A stretch of 22,460 nt of DNA, from the NCBI GenBank assembly GCA_013002265.1, contig JABDKK010000030.1, positions 1-22,460 of the forward strand, given 5' to 3'. Numbering within the stretch: the stretch's first letter is position 1; every line of letters begins with the position of its first letter. Source of the stretch: Candidatus Nitrosopumilus sp. (GTDB lineage: Archaea > Thermoproteota > Nitrososphaeria > Nitrososphaerales > Nitrosopumilaceae). This document shows, piece by piece, positions 15,549-22,251 of the stretch. The translations under genes were made by a program, and so were the position numbers. The notes under the pieces were generated by a model, which was not told the DNA's origin, searched no databases, and saw only the letters and a program-made list of their open reading frames with translations.

Positions 15549-15566
15549 TGACTAGTTTGCTAGTCA
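15549..15566. repeat. perfect 7-bp inverted repeat upstream of the flippase-like promoter
   Basis: TGACTAG (15549-15555) and CTAGTCA (15560-15566) flank a 4-nt spacer TTTG. Lying directly upstream of the TATA-like box it could be an operator for a dimeric regulator; the short spacer would also allow an RNA hairpin. Confidence 0.5.
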
Positions 15567-15610
15567 CAAAAAAATCTTATACCCAATTTTAGGCGTGAAT
15601 AATTAAAAAA

Positions 15611-15769
15611 TTACATTTCAGAGGATTCTTTTTCTTGTGTTTGTAGCTCAAGTTTTATCTCAGAAAATAATGATTCTAACTTGTCAAATTCATTAAGATT
15701 TTTTTCTTGAAGAAGTTTAATAACCAAATCCTTGAGATAATCCTCTTTTTCAGATGTACTTTGAATCAC
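15611..15769 (-). CDS. 52-residue small charged protein, overlooked gene
   Basis: A leftward frame with a GTG start at 15767-15769 and TAA at 15611-15613 encodes a 52-residue protein. It is rich in E, K, L and S and is predicted almost wholly helical (EKEDYLKDLVIKLLQEKN, then FDKLESLFSEIKLELQ). Hydrophobic residues recur at i/i+3/i+4, as in a short coiled coil. The frame opens after a TAG four codons upstream of the GTG. A CTTTATTC box (15790-15797, read leftward) is centred about 25 nt before the GTG, which is the same leaderless arrangement as its neighbours. It is the only gene I see in the 367-bp stretch 15539-15905. No family recognised; an adaptor or small regulator is possible. Confidence 0.6.
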   Translation of the reverse strand: MIQSTSEKEDYLKDLVIKLLQEKNLNEFDKLESLFSEIKLELQTQEKESSEM

Positions 15770-15789
15770 AAAAAGAATCTAATTTAGTA

Positions 15790-15797
15790 GAATAAAG
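15790..15797 (-). promoter_or_regulatory. TATA box of the 52-residue gene
   Basis: Read leftward CTTTATTC, centred about 25 nt before the GTG at 15769; it is the main evidence that this small frame is expressed. Confidence 0.45.
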
Positions 15798-15873
15798 TCA
15801 AAGTGGAATTTTTTGATAATTTTGGTTACCGTTATGGAATTTTCTTAGAATATTTTGAATTAGCAAGTAGTTT

Positions 15874-15883
15874 GAAATATAAG
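15874..15883 (+). promoter_or_regulatory. TATA box of the GPN-thrB-queC operon
   Basis: GAAATATAAG is centred about 27 nt before the TTG at 15906, supporting a leaderless TTG start. Confidence 0.5.
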
Positions 15884-15905
15884 CAATTTCACAAAATTAG
15901 ACGGA

Positions 15906-16664
15906 TTGAAAACAATTTTTATTTCAGGCACCGCAGGTTCTGGAAAATCGTCACTTACATCAAAGTTGATTGATTATTATACAAAAAATGGAGCTTTTAC
16001 TGCTGCTGTTAATTTAGATCCTGGTGTTGAAAGTTTACCATATACATGCGATATAGATGTTAGAGATTATGTAGATATGATATCAATTATGCAACAATAT
16101 GAACTTGGTCCCAATGGAGCTTTAGTAATGGCAAATGATTTGATTGCATCTAAAATAGATGATATACAAAATGAAATAAATAGAATAAATCCTGATTACT
16201 TAATTGTCGACACACCCGGACAAATTGAATTATTTGCTTACAGATCAAGTGGTAAGTTTCTTGTAGAAAATATCTCATCTGATGAGAAGACCAGCATTTT
16301 TTTGTTTGATGGCGCTCTAATTACCACTCCCGTAAACTTTGTTTCAATTTCACTCCTTGCAACATCCATCAGATTACGTTTGAATTTACCAACCATTAAT
16401 GTTGTAACAAAAACTGATCTTATTGGAGAAAGAATTAAAGATATTTTGAAATGGTCAACAAGTCTAAGTACATTGGAGAATGCAATTGCTAAAGATACAG
16501 ATGGAGATACCTATTCATTGACGACCAATATTTTACGTGGATTGAATCTTGGAGGATTTGCACAGGGTCTAATCCCCATATCAAATGAAACCGGAGAGGG
16601 ATTAGTTAACCTTGAGGGAGCTATGAGCAGAATTCTTAACTTAGGTGAGGAGGTAGAAGATTAA
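15906..16664 (+). CDS. GPN-loop GTPase
   Basis: A 252-residue G-protein-like GTPase of the GPN family, conserved in archaea and eukaryotes. The P-loop GTAGSGKS is at 8-15, the GPN insertion ELGPNGALVMANDL is at 66-79, the switch-II-like DTPGQIE is at 102-108, and the guanine-specificity TKTD is at about 163. Eukaryotic GPN proteins help assemble and import RNA polymerase II; the archaeal role is unsettled, so no pathway is asserted. The start is TTG, the only one placing the P-loop at the usual distance from the N-terminus, with a TATA box about 27 nt upstream. It is the first gene of a rightward operon and ends directly against thrB. Confidence 0.93.
   Translation: MKTIFISGTAGSGKSSLTSKLIDYYTKNGAFTAAVNLDPGVESLPYTCDIDVRDYVDMISIMQQYELGPNGALVMANDLIASKIDDIQNEINRINPDYLIVDTPGQIELFAYRSSGKFLVENISSDEKTSIFLFDGALITTPVNFVSISLLATSIRLRLNLPTINVVTKTDLIGERIKDILKWSTSLSTLENAIAKDTDGDTYSLTTNILRGLNLGGFAQGLIPISNETGEGLVNLEGAMSRILNLGEEVED
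16644..16654 (+). promoter_or_regulatory. strong Shine-Dalgarno for thrB
   Basis: GGTGAGGAGGT, inside the end of the GPN gene, ends 10 nt before the TTG at 16665. It is the best ribosome-binding site in the window and explains the use of a TTG start directly after the upstream TAA. Confidence 0.6.
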
Positions 16665-17588
16665 TTGATATCAAAAATTACAGTAAGGGCACCATCATCA
16701 ACTGCAAATCTAGGTCCAGGATTTGATGTATTCGGACTTGCAATAGATGCATTTTATGATGAGATCACTTTAACAAAAATAAAAAATGGAATTACAATAA
16801 TCACAGATGATAAAATTCCAAAAAAACCGGAGAATAATACTGCTGGACTAGTTATAAAAAATATGAAAAAAAAATTCAAAATAAAAGATGGCATAGAAAT
16901 TAAAATTAGAAAAGGAGTTCCTGCGGGATTTGGAATGGGAAGCAGTGCAGCCTCAGCAGCTGCAACTGCAGTTGCGTTTGACAAGTTATTTCAATTAAAT
17001 TTAGATGGAAATTCACTAGTAGAATTTGCTGGATCTGGAGAAAAAGCAAGTGCTGGATCTGTTCATTATGATAATGTTGCAGCTTCTGTATTAGGTGGTT
17101 TTGTAATTGTAAAAACAAATCCGTTAGATGTTATTCGTATAGACCCTCCCACGAATCTTATAATGTGTATTGCTGTTCCAAAACTCGAAGTTCCAAAAAA
17201 GAAGACAAAAGTATCAAGAGGTGTGATTCCTAAAAAGATCAAACTAACTGATAGTATCTTGAATCTATCTAATGCTGCAGCCATTGTTGCAGGCTTTATG
17301 AATAAAGATGCAGAGATGATTGGAAATTCAATTAAAGATGTCATTGTAGAGCCAGCAAGACAGCATATGATACCAGGATTTAGTAAAGTTAAGCAAAATG
17401 CCATTAAAGCAGGAGCTTTAGGGGTAACAATTAGTGGGGCTGGTCCTTCAGTAATTGCTTTTTCAAAAAGTACATCGGATTTGAAGAAAATTTGTACAGC
17501 AATGTCAAAAGGGTTTGCAAGTACAGGAATAAAATGTCAAACAATAATCTGCAAGCCTAGTAAAGGATCTTCAGTCAAGAGAAAATAA
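16665..17588 (+). CDS. thrB: homoserine kinase
   Basis: A 307-residue GHMP-superfamily kinase that phosphorylates L-homoserine with ATP on the way to threonine. It has the ThrB signature PSSTANLGPGFDVFGLA near the N-terminus (10-26), the GHMP phosphate loop GVPAGFGMGSSAASAAA (about 85-101), and a C-terminal ISGAGPSVIAF segment. Length and motif order are standard. It starts with TTG directly after the GPN stop codon, with the ribosome-binding site at 16644-16654, so translation is coupled. It is the middle gene of GPN-thrB-queC. No metabolic link to the neighbours is apparent. Confidence 0.94.
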   Translation: MISKITVRAPSSTANLGPGFDVFGLAIDAFYDEITLTKIKNGITIITDDKIPKKPENNTAGLVIKNMKKKFKIKDGIEIKIRKGVPAGFGMGSSAASAAATAVAFDKLFQLNLDGNSLVEFAGSGEKASAGSVHYDNVAASVLGGFVIVKTNPLDVIRIDPPTNLIMCIAVPKLEVPKKKTKVSRGVIPKKIKLTDSILNLSNAAAIVAGFMNKDAEMIGNSIKDVIVEPARQHMIPGFSKVKQNAIKAGALGVTISGAGPSVIAFSKSTSDLKKICTAMSKGFASTGIKCQTIICKPSKGSSVKRK

Positions 17589-17599
17589 TAGTGAACATT

Positions 17600-18274
17600 A
17601 TGAAAAAAGCAGTCATAGTTTTTAGTGGAGGGGTTGATTCTGTTTGTGCAGTCTCATTTCTAAAATCTAAATTTGATTTGTATGGTATTACATTTTCTTA
17701 TGGACAAAAGGCCAATATGGAAATTATTGCTGCAAAAAGTTTTGCAAAAAAATTAGGACTAAAAGAGCATAAGATAATTGATATTGGTTTTATGAAAAAT
17801 TTGTATGGAGATTCAAATGTTCTGACAAGCACTAAACGAAAAATTCCAAGTGAATTTGAGTATTCAATTGTAGTTCCAATTAGAAATGCAGTTTTTCTAT
17901 CTATTGCATCAGCTTGGGCTTTTACACTAAATGCAGGATTGGTTGCATATGGAGCACATACTGGAGATAAGCACTATCCAGATTGTAGACCAATGTTTGC
18001 AAAAAAATTAGAATCAGCATTTAATCAAGGAGAAATTGATGGAATAGACTCAAAATTACGGCAAAAAATAAAGATCTGGTCACCTTATCGTCAAGGATTA
18101 TCAAAAAGCGATTTACTAAAATCAGGAATCAAAGTCTTAGATGATTCAATTTTTAAAACTTGGAGTTGCTATTCAAATAAAAAATTTCATTGTGGTATTT
18201 GTGAGTCTTGTAATAATAGAAAAGTTGCATTTGAACAAGCTGGAATATCCGATAAGACAAAATATCTTAATTGA
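17600..18274 (+). CDS. queC: 7-cyano-7-deazaguanine (preQ0) synthase
   Basis: A PP-loop ATPase converting 7-carboxy-7-deazaguanine plus ammonia to preQ0, the precursor that archaea insert into tRNA to make archaeosine. The PP-loop FSGGVDSV is near the N-terminus. Conserved VVPIRNAVFLSIASAWA and GAHTGDKHYPDCRPMF lie mid-protein. A zinc site C-x7-C-x2-C-x2-C near the C-terminus reads CYSNKKFHCGICESC. The open frame has a GTG at 17591 and an ATG at 17600. I prefer the ATG: it gives the family-typical MKKAVIVFSGG, and GTGA at 17591-17594 then serves as a Shine-Dalgarno 5 nt ahead. It is the last gene of the operon, convergent with the leftward folE/queE group 2 bp away. Confidence 0.95.
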   Translation: MKKAVIVFSGGVDSVCAVSFLKSKFDLYGITFSYGQKANMEIIAAKSFAKKLGLKEHKIIDIGFMKNLYGDSNVLTSTKRKIPSEFEYSIVVPIRNAVFLSIASAWAFTLNAGLVAYGAHTGDKHYPDCRPMFAKKLESAFNQGEIDGIDSKLRQKIKIWSPYRQGLSKSDLLKSGIKVLDDSIFKTWSCYSNKKFHCGICESCNNRKVAFEQAGISDKTKYLN

Positions 18275-18276
18275 TT

Positions 18277-18528
18277 CTAGTAGCTATTACGTAAAATTTT
18301 CTTTTTTAGAATAAAGCCTCTAATTCCAATATACCAAACTAAGAATATTATTCCAACAATTCCCATAAATACATAATTTTGTACTTCAGGAGATAATCCT
18401 TCAAAAGAATTTGTGATTTCTCTTGATGATAACATTGAAACGGCAAGTATAATTCCAAATTCTATTGCATACCATGTCCAACTAGGCCAAGATTCTTTTG
18501 GAATATGGACATTTGGATGTGCTCCCAT
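18277..18528 (-). CDS. small two-helix membrane protein of unknown function
   Basis: No family recognised. The 83-residue product has a short soluble N-terminus with histidines and tryptophans (MGAHPNVHIPKESWPSWTWY). Two membrane segments follow (about 21-35 and 52-72) and then a strongly basic end KKKILRNSY, suggesting a cytoplasmic C-terminus. The ATG start has an ATTAAATAA-type box (18551-18559, read leftward) about 27 nt upstream, so it has its own leaderless transcript. It lies 43 nt beyond the stop of folE on the same strand. Nothing ties it to the deazaguanine genes. Confidence 0.7.
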   Translation of the reverse strand: MGAHPNVHIPKESWPSWTWYAIEFGIILAVSMLSSREITNSFEGLSPEVQNYVFMGIVGIIFLVWYIGIRGFILKKKILRNSY

Positions 18529-18550
18529 AATTCAGATCAAAATTGATTGA

Positions 18551-18559
18551 TTATTTAAT
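18551..18559 (-). promoter_or_regulatory. TATA box of the 83-residue membrane protein gene
   Basis: An AATTAAATAA-like box read leftward, centred about 27 nt before the ATG at 18528. Confidence 0.45.
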
Positions 18560-18571
18560 TTTTCAGTATGG

Positions 18572-19141
18572 TCAAAAAGATGAATCAGAGGCGCGTTTTC
18601 GAATTAAATTCATTATAGTCTCATTTTCTTCTTTATTTTCATAAATTCCTCTAAAGGCTGAAGAAGAAAGAACTGCATCATTTCTTACACCTCGCATTTT
18701 CATACATAGATGTTCTGCATCAGCTAATACTACTACCCCTTTAACACCTTGAGAGTATAGTTCATCGGCGATATTTTTTGTTAATCGTTCTTGAATTTGT
18801 AATCTCTTTGAATATTTTTCAACTAATCTAACAAGTTTCGATATTCCAAAAACTCTTCCATTTGGTGAATATGCAATATGGATTTTTCCAAAAAAAGGCA
18901 GCATATGATGCTCACACATCGAATAAAATTGAATATCCCTAGCAATTACTACACCAGAATCTTCTGAAAATTGTACAGATAACTCGGAATCAGAATCATA
19001 TCCTCCAAAAATTTCTTTATACATATTGGCAATTCTTTCAGGAGTTTCTCTTAATCCTTCACGGGTTGGATCCTCACCAACTTCAATAATTAATTCTCTA
19101 ACAAGTTTTTTTACACGTTCTTCATCCATGGATAATGACAT
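18572..19141 (-). CDS. folE: GTP cyclohydrolase I
   Basis: A 189-residue enzyme converting GTP to 7,8-dihydroneopterin triphosphate. The zinc ligands C76 and H79 in MCEHHMLPF and C146 in AEHLCMKMRGV are present. So is the family core FFGKIHIAYSPNGRVFGISKL and the QIQERLT segment. Length fits the type IA core without the long eukaryotic extension. In this setting, next to queE and opposite queC, it most likely feeds deazaguanine synthesis, though pterin supply is also possible. Two in-frame ATGs exist, at 19141 and 19129; a TCAAATAC box (19154-19161, read leftward) is about 28 nt before the second, so the protein may begin MDEERVKKLV. Confidence 0.95.
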   Translation of the reverse strand: MSLSMDEERVKKLVRELIIEVGEDPTREGLRETPERIANMYKEIFGGYDSDSELSVQFSEDSGVVIARDIQFYSMCEHHMLPFFGKIHIAYSPNGRVFGISKLVRLVEKYSKRLQIQERLTKNIADELYSQGVKGVVVLADAEHLCMKMRGVRNDAVLSSSAFRGIYENKEENETIMNLIRKRASDSSF

Positions 19142-19192
19142 GGAATTAATCTAGTATTTGAACTTAAGCTGATTTTTAGGCAGGTGATAATT

Positions 19193-19906
19193 TTATGGGG
19201 CCCCAATAAACTTGTGTAATTGTGGAACAACTTTGACATCAATATAATGAGGATATACAATATCATACAAATCCAATAAAAGTTCTAAAGATGGTTCTGA
19301 AACTCCATAAGTCGGTTGGATAATAAATCCATCAACATTCTCTTTTGAAATTTTTTGGAAGATTTGGTTTATCAGTTCTTTAAATTCATCAATTTGAGTT
19401 TTAGAGCTAACTACAATTTTGATGTATGTTGTTTTTTTTTCTTTTACAGATGATATAAGGCATTTCATTGTATGTCCAATTAATTTATCGTAATGTTGGG
19501 AATCAACAAAGTCAGAATCTTTTGTTTTGAATTCAATTTTGACTATATCAATAAATGGTAAAACATGATTGAATCTATCAATATCAAAACAAGATGATTC
19601 AAGATATGTGGGAATTTTTTTGTTTTGTACATGTTTAGCAAGTTGTGCAACTGCTTCGTGTTGGATTAAAGGATCACCTCCAGTGAAATTAACTTTGTAA
19701 GTTTGGTTTTTCAGGTTAGAGTCAATAAGTTGATTTGCATCTTCAATAGTATATTCTATTCCAGAAGTCAACGGAAGTGATTCTTTAGTATCACAATAAA
19801 AACAAGTAAAAGGACATCCTGCAAGTCTTACAAAAAGTGTTTTTGTTCCGTATAGAATTCCTTCACCTTCTACAGATGTAAATATCTCAAATAATCTTAC
19901 TTTCAA
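19193..19906 (-). CDS. queE: 7-carboxy-7-deazaguanine synthase (radical SAM)
   Basis: A 237-residue radical SAM enzyme that contracts the ring of 6-carboxy-tetrahydropterin to 7-carboxy-7-deazaguanine, the substrate of QueC. The opening FEIFTSVEGEGILYGTKT is typical of QueE. The cluster motif C31-x3-C35-x2-C38 (CPFTCFYC) is followed by DT, and NFTGGDPLIQ carries the SAM-binding glycines. The closing VVPQLHKFIG also fits the family. The start is TTG. A near-perfect TATA box at 19928-19937 is centred about 26 nt upstream, so the TTG is probably the leaderless 5' end. It is on the same strand as folE, 51 nt apart. Confidence 0.94.
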   Translation of the reverse strand: MKVRLFEIFTSVEGEGILYGTKTLFVRLAGCPFTCFYCDTKESLPLTSGIEYTIEDANQLIDSNLKNQTYKVNFTGGDPLIQHEAVAQLAKHVQNKKIPTYLESSCFDIDRFNHVLPFIDIVKIEFKTKDSDFVDSQHYDKLIGHTMKCLISSVKEKKTTYIKIVVSSKTQIDEFKELINQIFQKISKENVDGFIIQPTYGVSEPSLELLLDLYDIVYPHYIDVKVVPQLHKFIGAP

Positions 19907-19927
19907 GTAATAATAGTAAATATTTTC

Positions 19928-19937
19928 ATTATTTATT
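19928..19937 (-). promoter_or_regulatory. TATA box of queE
   Basis: Read leftward ATAAATAATG, centred about 26 nt before the TTG at 19906; one of the clearest boxes in the window. Confidence 0.5.
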
Positions 19938-19951
19938 CAATGAGGTTTCTT

Positions 19952-20152
19952 CTAATGTAGTACGGGTTCTTTTGTATGAAACAAACCTGCAATAAAGAAA
20001 ATCACACCTAAAATTCCAATTGTGCTTCCAACTAATTCAACTTGATTTTGGAAATTTCCTTCAGTTGGAGCCCATAACCATGCCATCAATGCGCCTACAA
20101 TTATCATAGGAATTCCTACGCCTACTGTAATTGTTTTTGAAGCCATGCTCAT
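19952..20152 (-). CDS. 66-residue two-helix membrane protein of unknown function
   Basis: No family recognised. Two hydrophobic segments (about 7-27 and 39-58) are joined by a short polar loop TEGNFQNQVEL, with a short histidine-containing tail. Two ATGs are available at 20152 and 20146. A TCATATACA box (20166-20174, read leftward) is about 24 nt before the second, so the protein may begin MASKTITVG. The tryptophan-rich end of helix 1 (AWLWAP) suggests a membrane interface. Confidence 0.7.
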   Translation of the reverse strand: MSMASKTITVGVGIPMIIVGALMAWLWAPTEGNFQNQVELVGSTIGILGVIFFIAGLFHTKEPVLH

Positions 20153-20165
20153 GCTGTTTAGAAAA

Positions 20166-20174
20166 TGTATATGA
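20166..20174 (-). promoter_or_regulatory. TATA box of the 66-residue membrane protein gene
   Basis: Read leftward TCATATACA. Its distance of about 24 nt fits the ATG at 20146 better than the one at 20152. Confidence 0.4.
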
Positions 20175-20189
20175 AGTTTATGATATTTT

Positions 20190-21221
20190 TTAGAGTGAAT
20201 TTTTAATTTCTTCCAATTGTTTTGCTAAACTTCTCAGAAGATCACTTGCTGTATCAATTTCTCCATTAGACAAACTTCTTTTGATGCTTTGAAGTGTATT
20301 TTTTGCATCAGCTAAATCATTTGGATCTACTCCATCTATTTGAGATAGTCTCAATAGAGATTTTTCGACTTGCAAAACTCTAGATTCTAGTCTATCGTTT
20401 TTTGTTAATTCAAATTGGTCTTTAATTGAAATAATTTCTTTAATTTGTTTCACAATTTCGCTTGGATTATCAGCAGAAGAGAGATTCTCTTTAGCTTTTT
20501 CAAGTTTTTTAATTATTTCATCTGATACGCCTTGTTTTTTGGCATTTTCAATTAATCTATCTAGTTGTTCTAGATATTGCTGAGCGTATTCTTTAGCACG
20601 TTGAGATTCTTTTTTTGATGCCTCCTCTCTAAGTTCTTTATTGATTTCTACAATAGTTTCCTTGATTTTTTGAAGTGTTTCTAATGCTAAAGCAAATTGC
20701 TTGTTACTGATTTGTTCTCTGGATAAAGAGAATAATTCATCAAGCGGAGTAAAGTCTATGGATGCATTATATTTTTTGGCAATTGTTTTAAGACTGTTAA
20801 GATAAACTTGTAATCTTTGGATATCATTTGAAGGATCCTTTACATTTTGTCTTGCAGAATCTACTTTTGAGCTTGCAACATCTGATGCTGATTCTTTAGT
20901 TGCAACATCTGGAGATGGTGAAGATCTTGAGATTTCAGTAAAAATCTTCATTGCAGAAAGAAAATGTTCTTTAGCTGAATCTATATCGTTATTTCTAATA
21001 GCTTTTTCTAATGCATTAACCTGATTAATTCCTTCAGCAAATAACCTTTTAATTTTTTCAGGAGAATCAGAAGAGATTTGGTTTTCGATTTGGTTTTGTG
21101 CACGTTTTGCTAGTTTTAGTAGAATTGCTGGATCATCCTGGGCAGAAACAGTACTTGTCATTCCTCCAAGAACCATACTTGTAACTAGAATCAATAAGCT
21201 AAAAGTTACTATCGATTTCAT
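20190..21221 (-). CDS. exported helical/coiled-coil protein of unknown function
   Basis: A 343-residue product with a clear signal peptide (hydrophobic 4-22, likely cleavage after VSA near residue 27, then QDDP). The rest is almost entirely charged and helix-forming. Heptad-like runs occur around 50-95, 135-200 and 205-335, with repeated LEKAI, LEQLDRL, LEKAKENL and LRSLAKQLEEI-type segments. No cysteines, transmembrane anchor or enzyme motif are seen, so it is probably a secreted or surface coiled-coil protein. Its ATG overlaps the TGA of the upstream membrane winged-helix gene (ATGA), so the two are translationally coupled. I infer that it is the extracytoplasmic partner or ligand of that sensor. 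Confidence 0.75.
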   Translation of the reverse strand: MKSIVTFSLLILVTSMVLGGMTSTVSAQDDPAILLKLAKRAQNQIENQISSDSPEKIKRLFAEGINQVNALEKAIRNNDIDSAKEHFLSAMKIFTEISRSSPSPDVATKESASDVASSKVDSARQNVKDPSNDIQRLQVYLNSLKTIAKKYNASIDFTPLDELFSLSREQISNKQFALALETLQKIKETIVEINKELREEASKKESQRAKEYAQQYLEQLDRLIENAKKQGVSDEIIKKLEKAKENLSSADNPSEIVKQIKEIISIKDQFELTKNDRLESRVLQVEKSLLRLSQIDGVDPNDLADAKNTLQSIKRSLSNGEIDTASDLLRSLAKQLEEIKNSL

Positions 21222-22246
21222 TCTTCTGCCTCAACCTCTTTTTTTAGTTTTACAAGATTTTGTAAATCTTTTTTAGAAATTTCAATAACACCCTGTCGTT
21301 CTAATCTTTTAACTGCTCTCCACATTGTAGTTCTAGGTTGAAGAAATTTCTTTCTAAGATCACTTTCTAACACTTGACCACCATTTTCAGAGATAAATTT
21401 TACAATTTCTTTATCATCTTCACGCATTTCAGGTCTTAGACTGAAAATTGTTTCAAGATAATTTGTATCAATTTTAGTTTTAGTTTGGATTGTTTCTGTT
21501 TTTAATGTAGATGAAGATTTTGTTTGTTTTCGTTTAATCAAAATTATTGCTACTGCTGCAGCTGCTGCAATAGGAGCTCCAATCATAGCAAAAGTGGAAT
21601 TTTCAAATAATTGTTCTGGGTTTGTTGTTGGTGGGTTTGTTGTTGGTGGGTTTGTTGTGCCAAATATGTAATTAATTTCAGATAAACCACTTTCTAATTC
21701 TAGTTTAGTTTGATCATTTTGGATAATCATATTTGTTGGAAGTGCACTAATTCCAACAATGATGGTGTTAGGTGGCATTAATAATGAATAATCTGTAGGT
21801 GAATCAATAGAGAAAGTCCAAACTCTTCCTTCTTTAGAAATCAAATCATGAATATCATAATCAATGGTAATTGACGAAGAACCAAACGTATCAATAGTTG
21901 CAGAATCAGAAATTATTTCACTAGATAACAAAAATCCATTTTCACCAACTGCAACAAAGTTGTCAATGGCTGAACCAAATAGATTAACGTCTAGATCAGG
22001 CTCCAAAGGATCCACATCAATCTGAGCAGAGATATGGGCAGAACCATCTGAATATAGTGTGAGATCAAGCATTCGAGTAGAGCTGAATGAGGTCTGAAGG
22101 GGCATCGTTAAAGCAACAACGATTAAGCCTGTGATTAGCAAAGGAGCTTTAACCATTGTTTCGAGGATACCCTCAGTCCTTACAAAAAGCATTCCATCCT
22201 CTCGAAGATACTTTTTCCTATGAATTGGTACGATTTCTGGATTCAT
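21218..22246 (-). CDS. membrane-anchored winged-helix regulator with extracytoplasmic domain
   Basis: A 342-residue protein with two membrane segments. The first (about 33-50) looks like a signal anchor and the second is at about 219-237. Between them lies a beta-rich external domain and a TTNPPTTNPPTTNP linker (197-210). After the second segment comes a basic stop-transfer (KRKQTK), a polar spacer, and a C-terminal winged helix (about 275-335) with DDKEIVKFISENGG and a recognition-helix-like TTMWRAVKRLERQGVIEI. This layout is that of a one-component transmembrane transcription factor. The ATG is 5 nt after the stop of the upstream winged-helix gene, which supports this start; M31 is an alternative giving a shorter signal sequence. 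The exact family is not recognised. Confidence 0.75.
   Translation of the reverse strand: MNPEIVPIHRKKYLREDGMLFVRTEGILETMVKAPLLITGLIVVALTMPLQTSFSSTRMLDLTLYSDGSAHISAQIDVDPLEPDLDVNLFGSAIDNFVAVGENGFLLSSEIISDSATIDTFGSSSITIDYDIHDLISKEGRVWTFSIDSPTDYSLLMPPNTIIVGISALPTNMIIQNDQTKLELESGLSEINYIFGTTNPPTTNPPTTNPEQLFENSTFAMIGAPIAAAAAVAIILIKRKQTKSSSTLKTETIQTKTKIDTNYLETIFSLRPEMREDDKEIVKFISENGGQVLESDLRKKFLQPRTTMWRAVKRLERQGVIEISKKDLQNLVKLKKEVEAEE
21618..21658. repeat. 15-bp tandem repeat in the linker of the membrane regulator
   Basis: GGGTTTGTTGTTGGT occurs twice in full (21618-21632, 21633-21647) and once in part (21648-21658). It encodes the NPPTT linker next to the outer face of the second membrane segment. 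Unit length is a multiple of three, so copy-number change would alter linker length without a frameshift. Confidence 0.85.
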
Positions 22247-22251
22247 GGGTC

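Noticed and set aside
16754..17404. Long leftward open frames inside thrB
   Set aside because: They are shadows of the thrB coding strand, low in complexity, with no promoter or family signal.
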